Assembly: GCF_003584165.1 (NCBI RefSeq)
Contig: NZ_QXFJ01000030.1
Coordinates: 62,001-126,000 of the forward strand
DNA: 64,000 bases
From: Flagellimonas aequoris
GTDB taxonomy: Bacteria > Bacteroidota > Bacteroidia > Flavobacteriales > Flavobacteriaceae
Direction of reading: 5' to 3'
Position 1 is the first letter of the stretch, and every line of letters begins with the position of its first letter. The notes beneath the pieces were generated by a model. That model was not told the DNA's origin, did no database searches, and saw only the letters and a list, made by a program, of their open reading frames with translations. The translations under genes were made by a program, and so were the position numbers. Shown piece after piece: positions 58,859 through 64,000 of the stretch.

Positions 58859-59188
58859 TTATTTTGTGTTGGTTACCAGATTGACTGCATTTCTAAGTTC
58901 ATCCCAGGTACCGTTCAGTTCTTTGAGGAACAACCGGCCCGTTTCGGTAAGGGCGTAATATTTACGGGGAGGTCCCGATGTGGATTCTTCCCAACGGTAG
59001 TTGAGCAATCCAGCATTTTTAAGCCTTGTGAGCAATGGGTATATGGTACCTTCCACTACTAACATCTTAGCGTCCTTTAAGGCATCCAGAATCTCGGAGG
59101 CATACTTGTCGTCATCCTTGAGGATGGACAGGATGCAGTATTCTAGAACCCCTTTGCGCATCTGTGCTTTTGTGTTTTCTATGTTCAT
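58859..59188 (-). CDS. PadR-family transcriptional regulator
   Basis: Winged-helix repressor of 109 residues: VLEYCILSILKDDDKYASEI, then DAKMLVVEGTIYPLLTRLKN, ESTSGPPRKYYALTETGRLF, the full PadR N-terminal domain without the long C-terminal domain (PadR-s2 type). Such short PadR proteins often repress membrane-protein or stress operons in response to small molecules or envelope perturbation. It is immediately upstream of pspC with a 10-bp gap, a layout common in Bacteroidota, so it probably regulates its own operon. Confidence 0.9.
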   Translation of the reverse strand: MNIENTKAQMRKGVLEYCILSILKDDDKYASEILDALKDAKMLVVEGTIYPLLTRLKNAGLLNYRWEESTSGPPRKYYALTETGRLFLKELNGTWDELRNAVNLVTNTK

Positions 59189-59250
59189 AACTTCATGGTT
59201 CTATTAAATTAACTGTTCGTTTTTGATTTACCAAACTGGGTCTGGTCCGG

Positions 59251-59290
59251 TTTCCACTCCATTCCCCTGTGATGAGCAGGGGAGTGGAAA
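59251..59290. repeat. Inverted repeat upstream of the PadR gene
   Basis: TTTCCACT (59251-59258) pairs with AGTGGAAA (59283-59290) and CCCCTG (59264-59269) with CAGGGG (59277-59282), with a CCATT bulge and a 7-nt loop. It may be a terminator of the NTF2 transcript or a control site for PadR. Confidence 0.45.
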
Positions 59291-59293
59291 CGC

Positions 59294-59354
59294 TTTTTGA
59301 TTGATGATCTCGTTTTTTGATTGATGATTAAACTCCTTTTTTTTGATTGATGAT
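59294..59354. repeat. Three copies of a 15-bp element TTTTTGATTGATGAT
   Basis: Identical copies at 59294-59308, 59314-59328 and 59340-59354; another at 60640-60654 touches the DUF4870 start codon. On the minus strand each reads ATCATCAATCAAAAA, and the DUF4870 copy is followed directly by ATG. They probably are leader/start-context copies or duplicated unstructured 5' regions. Confidence 0.6.
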
Positions 59355-59366
59355 TTTTATGATTGA

Positions 59367-60158
59367 TTACGTTTTTTGCGCTTCGTCCACGATTTGGTCG
59401 TTTTCCAGGATCACCATTTTGCTCACCTTTTTATCGGTTTTCACAAATTTGAAGGTGGTACCCCTTTCCTTTATAAAAAAGGTGTCCTCGGATTGTGGGT
59501 AAAGGGTTGCCTGAAATCCTTCCGATTGCAAAAGCAAGTGGTCCGATTCCCTTTTAATGCTCACATTACCCACTTGGGGAGATTTATAATTACCCTCGTA
59601 CTGGTCCAATACTTCTGTCGCAAGAGAGACCATGGTTTGGTGTTCGTCGGTTTCAGAGTTATGATGGTCATAGCTCAGTTCCCGTTTTATTTTCCATTCA
59701 CCGTTCACCAACATCCATACATGGGTGAATTTTGCGATGTCCCCTTTTTGGTATTCGTTCTTATCGTTCAAAAACTCAAAACGATGTATCCCATGCTGGA
59801 TGGCCCCATAAAGTTCACCGTCTTTTTTTAGTGGATACACTTCCAAACTGCCATCGATCAATATCCTTTTGGCGTATTGGGGAGCTGAAGGATCTCTTTT
59901 TTCACAGTTCTCACGAGTGGGTCTAAGGAATTCTTCTTTGCCATCCGTAAAACCACCACGATCGTGATAGAATTCAAAATCTTCAGTGAATAAAGATGCC
60001 ATGGTATCGGTATCGCATCGATTGAATGCGGCATCGAACAAAAGGCTGTCCTTTGATTTTAGGATTTTATAGAGTTCGGTATCCTCCGCAACCTGCGCAC
60101 TGGCCAATGTTGTCATTCCAACAAGTGCAAGGGCCATGATGTTTTTAGTCCTGTTCAT
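59367..60158 (-). CDS. Secreted NTF2-like (DUF4440-type) protein
   Basis: Protein of 263 residues with signal peptide to about residue 22 (ending LASAQ). The first half is an NTF2/SnoaL-like cone: LYKILKSKDSLLFDAAFNRC, DTMASLFTEDFEFYHDRGGF, then VWMLVNGEWKIKRELSYDHH at the end of the fold. The second half (TMVSLATEVLDQYEGNYKSP, FIKERGTTFKFVKTDKKVSK) is a small beta domain like those in DUF4440-linked or lactamase-associated proteins. No enzymatic residues are certain. The ATG overlaps the DUF4870 stop (TAATG), so the two genes are coupled. Confidence 0.8.
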   Translation of the reverse strand: MNRTKNIMALALVGMTTLASAQVAEDTELYKILKSKDSLLFDAAFNRCDTDTMASLFTEDFEFYHDRGGFTDGKEEFLRPTRENCEKRDPSAPQYAKRILIDGSLEVYPLKKDGELYGAIQHGIHRFEFLNDKNEYQKGDIAKFTHVWMLVNGEWKIKRELSYDHHNSETDEHQTMVSLATEVLDQYEGNYKSPQVGNVSIKRESDHLLLQSEGFQATLYPQSEDTFFIKERGTTFKFVKTDKKVSKMVILENDQIVDEAQKT

Positions 60159-60640
60159 TATTTGATGAATTTAATGGTGAAAGGATATTTAAAATATTGT
60201 CCCTCATTGGTCCTGATGGTGGCCAAAATGGTAAAAACGATGTTTACAACGGCCAAACCTACCTGTAGCAATCCAGTAATGCTGGCAGGCCAAAAAAGTC
60301 GCCCAAACCTAAAGTCATCACTACTGATGTGGATGTTCAGGTTGTTTAGGTTGCTCAACCTATGGAAGCCGAAAACATCCCAGTCGAAAAGGTCGGGCAA
60401 GAACCCGATAAAGAAAGGAATGGTGATCAAGCCGGCCACGATGGCGTACAATAGCATGCTGATTTGGAAATTGAGTGCCTGTTTGCCATTGTAATCGACA
60501 AAGTCGTACTGCTTTTTGTTGGACATCCAAAGGATCAAGGGCACGATAAAGTTTCCGAAAGGAATAAAGTACTTCGAGAACGTGGATGCGTGGATGATCG
60601 CGGATAAGTTTCGTTCGTGTTTGGTTAATGTAGTTGCCAT
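60158..60640 (-). CDS. DUF4870-family membrane protein
   Basis: Small integral membrane protein of 160 residues. It has a DUF4870-type region: ATTLTKHERNLSAIIHASTF near the N-terminus, SNKKQYDFVDYNGKQALNFQ, then hydrophobic helices AIVAGLITIPFFIGFL, GLLQVGLAVVNIVFTI and the basic end FKYPFTIKFIK. The family is found in many bacteria and archaea; its function is unknown. A consensus promoter lies about 55 bp upstream, and the ATG is directly preceded by the ATCATCAATCAAAAA element. It is the first gene of a pair with the NTF2-like gene. Confidence 0.85.
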   Translation of the reverse strand: MATTLTKHERNLSAIIHASTFSKYFIPFGNFIVPLILWMSNKKQYDFVDYNGKQALNFQISMLLYAIVAGLITIPFFIGFLPDLFDWDVFGFHRLSNLNNLNIHISSDDFRFGRLFWPASITGLLQVGLAVVNIVFTILATIRTNEGQYFKYPFTIKFIK

Positions 60641-60692
60641 TTTTGATTGATGATTTTGATGTATAAATGGGTAAACCTATTAGCTTACGATG

Positions 60693-60725
60693 CAAATATA
60701 TATCCAAAGGATGGTACTATGCAAA
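60693..60725 (-). promoter_or_regulatory. Consensus Bacteroidota promoter for DUF4870-NTF2 operon
   Basis: On the minus strand TTTG (60725-60722), 21-bp spacer, TATATTTG (60700-60693), the best full match to the -33/-7 pattern in this window; expected start near 60687. Confidence 0.65.
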
Positions 60726-60807
60726 ACAAAGTACTATAAATTAACATATTTTTAACAATAAATAATAACGGTAATTTGCCTATTTTTAAGCCATAGAACA
60801 ATCCATT

Positions 60808-61263
60808 ATGGCACTGACACCCAGTAAAATCAATACATTCACGTTTCTAAAGCTCCCTTCGGCCTGGTGGTGCGGGGTTCGTCTTAAATATATCGATGAG
60901 CAAAAGGCCGTCACCTCGGTAAAGCACAAATGGGTGAATCAAAATCCATTTAAATCCATGTTTTGGGCCGTACAGGGGATGGCCGCCGAGTTGAGTACGG
61001 GCGCTTTGGTTATGAACGAGATCCAAATAAGTGGCAAAAAAATCTCCATGCTCGTGGCCAATAACAAGGCCACCTTTACTAAAAAGGCTACTGGTCGAAT
61101 ATCATTTACTTGTGAAGACGGACCATTGATTGCCGATGCCATTCGAAAAACCGTGGAAACCGGAGAGGGACAAACCTGTTGGATGAAGTCCGTAGGGATT
61201 AATGCGGATGGGGTAGAGGTTTCTACCTTTCATTTTGAATGGACGGTGAAGGTTAAGGAGTAA
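60808..61263 (+). CDS. DUF4442 hotdog-fold protein (thioesterase-like)
   Basis: Protein of 151 residues with a hotdog fold of the PaaI/DUF4442 type: KLPSAWWCGVRLKYIDEQKA, QNPFKSMFWAVQGMAAELST and ISMLVANNKATFTKKATGRI, ending FHFEWTVKVKE. The central QGMAAELSTGAL helix corresponds to the long hotdog helix. Relatives include acyl-CoA thioesterases, but the catalytic Asp/Glu is not definite in this family, so enzymatic activity is only possible. It is followed by a 137-bp gap and the AIM24 gene. Confidence 0.82.
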   Translation: MALTPSKINTFTFLKLPSAWWCGVRLKYIDEQKAVTSVKHKWVNQNPFKSMFWAVQGMAAELSTGALVMNEIQISGKKISMLVANNKATFTKKATGRISFTCEDGPLIADAIRKTVETGEGQTCWMKSVGINADGVEVSTFHFEWTVKVKE

Positions 61264-61400
61264 AAGGTGAACGGGTGAAAGGTAAAGGTATTCAACAATA
61301 ATCGTCTGCCTGAATATGTAACAAAACCGAGAACAGAGCAACATATAAACAGTGAAACCAGATACCCAGTCAAGCTGGGCATAAAAAAACAATCAAAAAA

Positions 61401-62201
61401 ATGAACGCACACGAAATAGACTATCACATTTACGGAGAGGAAATGCAATATGTACAGATCGAACTGGATCCACAGGAGGCCGTTGTGGCCGAAGCTGGTA
61501 GTTTTATGATGATGGACACCGATATTAAAATGGATACCATCTTTGGGGATGGCTCCAATCAAGAAACCGGGGTCCTTGGAAAACTGTTTTCAGCGGGCAA
61601 GCGCTTACTTACAGGCGAGAGTTTGTTCATGACCGCTTTCCTGAATGTGGGCCAAGGTAAAAAACAGGTAAGCTTTGCTTCTCCCTATCCCGGTAAGATC
61701 ATTCCTATCGACCTTTCAGAAAAAGGAGGGAAGTTCATCTGTCAAAAAGATGCCTTTTTGTGTGCCGCGAAAGGAGTTTCCATTGGTATCGAGTTTTCCA
61801 AGCGTTTGGGTCGTGGACTTTTCGGTGGGGAAGGTTTCATCATGCAAAAGCTGGAAGGGGATGGTATGGCCTTTGTTCATGCGGGTGGTACCATGGCCAA
61901 AAAAGTGCTGGCTCCCGGAGAAGTCTTAAAGGTGGATACCGGTTGTATTGTGGGCTTCTCCCATACCGTCGATTACGATATTGAATTTATTGGAGGTATC
62001 CGAAACACCGTTTTTGGCGGGGAAGGTTTGTTCTTTGCTACCCTGCGTGGACCAGGTACCGTCTATATTCAATCTTTGCCTTTTAGCCGATTGGCCGGTC
62101 GCGTTTGGGCCGCAGCTCCAAAAGGAGGTGGAAAAGACAAAGGGGAAGGCAGTATTTTGGGCGGCCTTGGCGATTTATTAGATGGGGATAATAGGTTTTA
62201 G
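61401..62201 (+). CDS. AIM24/TIGR00266-family protein
   Basis: Protein of 266 residues of the AIM24 (TIGR00266) family. Core motifs: VQIELDPQEAVVAEAGSFMM, TGESLFMTAFLNVGQGKKQV, EFSKRLGRGLFGGEGFIMQK, AHAGGT-like (FVHAGGTMAKKVLAPGEVLK) and the glycine-rich VFGGEGLFFATLRGPGTVYI at the end. It folds as a double-stranded beta-helix/tubby-like barrel; bacterial members are cytosolic or membrane-associated and of unknown function. Its ATG is preceded by the AT-rich CAATCAAAAAA context seen at several starts here. No clear operon partner follows. Confidence 0.9.
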   Translation: MNAHEIDYHIYGEEMQYVQIELDPQEAVVAEAGSFMMMDTDIKMDTIFGDGSNQETGVLGKLFSAGKRLLTGESLFMTAFLNVGQGKKQVSFASPYPGKIIPIDLSEKGGKFICQKDAFLCAAKGVSIGIEFSKRLGRGLFGGEGFIMQKLEGDGMAFVHAGGTMAKKVLAPGEVLKVDTGCIVGFSHTVDYDIEFIGGIRNTVFGGEGLFFATLRGPGTVYIQSLPFSRLAGRVWAAAPKGGGKDKGEGSILGGLGDLLDGDNRF

Positions 62202-62432
62202 GAGTTAGTGGTTAGTAGTTGGTAGTTAGGCCGTTTCAATGTCATTCTGAACAGAGAGAAGAATCTCAGCTATCCTTTTTTCAATAATCAATAAACAATA
62301 ATCAATAAACAATGAACAATAATCAATTGACAAGGTGCACTGTTTCCTTGTTATCATTTAGACAGTGAAGAATCTCTCCAAAACTCTAAAAATCCAATGA
62401 TCCATTCATTTATTTCCTTTCTTTTGTAGCCT
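62202..62432. repeat. 231-bp gap with dispersed-repeat fragments and 14-bp tandem repeats
   Basis: Contains the stuttering GTTAGTGGTTAGTAGTTGG, the motif GAAGAATCTC at 62258-62267 and again at 62367-62376 (after GTCATTCTGA at 62241-62250), and the 14-bp unit CAATAATCAATAAA twice in tandem (62282-62309) followed by a variant. No gene is seen. Confidence 0.6.
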
Positions 62433-63086
62433 ATGGATTTCAAAGACCTATTCCGTTTTCTGGAAGAACTACAGCAAAATAACAATAAGGAATGGATGGA
62501 TGCGAACCGTAAATGGTACCGCTCCCTTCGACATGATTTCATCGCCTGGTTGGACGATTTGGACCTGACCATGGCACAATTGCACGATGATTATTACCCG
62601 ACTCCGGGCAAAAAGGGCATTAACCGCATCAACAACAACCTAATGTTCCATCCCAATAAACCGGTGTACAAGGACCATTTTGGGGCGGGGTTGGACAAGG
62701 CTCCCCATTCAGCGGATTTTTATATTGAAATCGGCCTAAAAAACTGTTTGTTGGCTGGTGGTTTTTGGCGTCCCGACCCGAAAACCCTTCGTAGTATTCG
62801 GGAAGGCATTGATTATGATGGGGAAGTGTTACAGGAAATATTGGACAAGCCTTCCTTCCAAAAAACGTTCGGTAATTTGTACGAGGATGAAAAATTGACC
62901 AACGCTCCGAAAGGGTTTTCCCATGACAACCCCCACATCGACCTATTGAAAAACAAAACCTTTGCCGTGGTGCATGAAATGACCCAAAAAGAAGTCCTTC
63001 AACCCAATTTCAAGGAAAAAATCGTGGAAGTGTACCAAGAAATGCTTCCCTTCCGTCGGTATTTGAACCGAACGGTAACGGTTTAA
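62433..63086 (+). CDS. DUF2461-family protein (TIGR02453)
   Basis: Protein of 217 residues: MDFKDLFRFLEELQQNNNKE, WMDANRKWYRSLRHDFIAWL at the start, RINNNLMFHPNKPVYKDHFG, then HSADFYIEIGLKNCLLAGGF and WRPDPKTLRSIREGIDY, all landmarks of DUF2461. The family is widespread in Bacteroidota and Proteobacteria and is cytosolic; its function is unknown. It ends 3 bp before the stop of the convergent M81-peptidase gene. No operon partner on its strand. Confidence 0.9.
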   Translation: MDFKDLFRFLEELQQNNNKEWMDANRKWYRSLRHDFIAWLDDLDLTMAQLHDDYYPTPGKKGINRINNNLMFHPNKPVYKDHFGAGLDKAPHSADFYIEIGLKNCLLAGGFWRPDPKTLRSIREGIDYDGEVLQEILDKPSFQKTFGNLYEDEKLTNAPKGFSHDNPHIDLLKNKTFAVVHEMTQKEVLQPNFKEKIVEVYQEMLPFRRYLNRTVTV

Positions 63087-63089
63087 GCA

Positions 63090-64000
63090 TTAATCCAGTT
63101 GGTCCGAAGCACGCAACAGGCGTGCAGACAGGTCGGGATGTTCCATATCCGCATCCAAGGGAAACATGGGGCGGATAATCCGTTTGTGTCCCAGTCGTTC
63201 CAAATCTTGGTCTACGCCGCCTGGTGTCAACGCCATGATCCAATCGCCCCTCATGTTGTATAATTCAGGTACCAGATAACCAATTTTTACCACCACAATA
63301 TCAGTGTTTCTTGGGTCAAGATCCAACGCTGTAAAATCAGATTCATTGTGGTACGGCTTTCTTTTTTTGGTGACGATAACGCTGGCATTGCCCACTTTCA
63401 CGACTACTTCGGTTTCTGCATGAACATCCCCCTTTTTTATGGCAGTTACCTCTCCTGCCAGTAAAAGGGGTGGAGCAAATCGGTTATCAATTGTGGCTCC
63501 TACTGGTGCACTGACCTTACCACCCACGCCGACTTCAAGGGCCTGTTCTACCAATTCTGGTCCTGGAATGGAGGCATAAATCAATGATTTACCCCCTGGT
63601 TCGTGGAATTCATCTCTTTTTAAAAGCTCTGTCAAGGTCCAGGTTACATCCCCAGCGCCTCCTGCTGTGGGATTATCGCCCATATCACTCAACATAAAGG
63701 GCTTCTTATCACTTGTCAAAGCAAGCTCCAAGGCCTCTTCATATGATTTTGTTGGAGCCACAAACTCAAATTCCTTGCGGACACCCCAGAAACTCTCGGC
63801 CAATTTTTCGGCACCGGCAACTACCTTTTCTTTATCATCGCCCGTGACCATAACCACAGCATGGTTTCGGGGTTCATCGGCCCAAGCGTACCCGATCCAA
63901 ATGGCGGCATCTACCACACCTTCTTGGTTGGCCACTCCGGGCACTTGAGCGTACAAACTTTTTCCGGGTTCCACACGGGTACTCGTTTTTTCTCCAGGTA
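63090..64000 (-). CDS. MlrC-family (M81) metallopeptidase, C-terminal part (truncated by the window)
   Basis: C-terminal part of an M81/MlrC peptidase, the family of microcystin-degradation protein MlrC and of related amidohydrolases. The frame is open through the right edge (…GEKTSTRVEPG), so about the first half is outside. The DMGDNPTAGGAGDVTWTLTE segment is the MlrC C-terminal domain signature; it is followed by SLIYASIPGPELVEQALE, then GYLVPELYNMRGDWIMALTP and MFPLDADMEHPDLSA. No microcystin use is implied; family members act on varied peptide or amide substrates. Confidence 0.9.
   Translation of the reverse strand, partial: PGEKTSTRVEPGKSLYAQVPGVANQEGVVDAAIWIGYAWADEPRNHAVVMVTGDDKEKVVAGAEKLAESFWGVRKEFEFVAPTKSYEEALELALTSDKKPFMLSDMGDNPTAGGAGDVTWTLTELLKRDEFHEPGGKSLIYASIPGPELVEQALEVGVGGKVSAPVGATIDNRFAPPLLLAGEVTAIKKGDVHAETEVVVKVGNASVIVTKKRKPYHNESDFTALDLDPRNTDIVVVKIGYLVPELYNMRGDWIMALTPGGVDQDLERLGHKRIIRPMFPLDADMEHPDLSARLLRASDQLD

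Noticed and set aside
59294-59354. Short CRISPR-like array of 15-bp repeats
   Set aside because: Repeats are too short, spacers are 5-11 bp and there are no cas genes.
1-64000. tRNA, rRNA, insertion-sequence or phage genes
   Set aside because: No tRNA-like cloverleaf, rRNA core, transposase motif or terminal inverted repeat with target duplication was seen by eye; short tRNAs could still be missed.

Overview
This 64 kb window looks like chromosome of a marine-type member of the Flavobacteriaceae (Bacteroidota). The evidence is two SusC/SusD pairs, many Bacteroidota-type lipoproteins, an MG2/TonB-plug surface protein, a barrel-less plug protein, AT-rich start contexts without clear Shine-Dalgarno sites, and several exact matches to the Bacteroidota -7 promoter box TAnnTTTG. 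The genus cannot be fixed by reading alone; Allomuricauda/Flagellimonas-like is a guess. I found no rRNA, tRNA, insertion sequence, phage or CRISPR array.

Layout. (1) 1-7.0 kb: a truncated HlyB-type ABC exporter and its HlyD adaptor, then an MG2/plug protein, a plug-only protein and a small lipoprotein. (2) 7.2-10.2 kb: a large BNR/sortilin-type repeat protein. (3) 10.3-12.3 kb: a small conserved protein and a DinB protein, divergent from a YafY/WYL regulator; the shared gap holds two matching inverted repeats. (4) 12.3-14.8 kb: an alkylation-damage operon in which the Ada functions are split over separate genes, with an Oxygenase-NA-type dioxygenase and AlkB. (5) 14.8-17.3 kb: an internally duplicated vanadium-haloperoxidase/PAP2-type lipoprotein and a beta-barrel protein. 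(6) 17.7-37.8 kb: a complete polysaccharide utilization locus (PUL): membrane-spanning LuxR-type regulator, SusC, SusD, triple-LamG lipoprotein, two tandem GH144 enzymes, esterase, GH43-type enzyme, GH3 beta-glucosidase, S1 sulfatase and an EEP-family hydrolase. The two GH144 genes plus GH3 point to a beta-1,2-glucan or a decorated glycan containing it.

(7) 38.1-40.8 kb: a two-subunit molybdenum hydroxylase of the isoquinoline 1-oxidoreductase type. (8) 41.2-47.1 kb: arginine decarboxylase, a deoxyhypusine-synthase-like protein, an acidic small protein, Nudix, VOC, RMD1/DUF155 and a RimB-RimK fusion, mostly overlapping or closely spaced. (9) 47.1-47.7 kb: a gap with promoter, hairpins and terminator that looks like a free-standing small RNA gene, followed by trxB. 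(10) 48.7-54.1 kb: a small secreted protein divergent from a second SusC/SusD pair without glycosidases. (11) 54.1-56.1 kb: an alpha-oxoamine-synthase-like enzyme translationally coupled to a dipeptide epimerase. (12) 56.2-60.8 kb: envelope-type genes on the minus strand (GIN-domain lipoprotein, PspC, PadR, NTF2-like, DUF4870). (13) 60.8-64 kb: DUF4442, AIM24-like, DUF2461 and the C-terminal part of an MlrC-family M81 peptidase running off the end.

All family calls come from reading motifs by eye without database searches. Start sites were adjusted where an internal ATG or TTG fits the signal peptide, lipobox, family N-terminus or spacing better than the longest reading frame.
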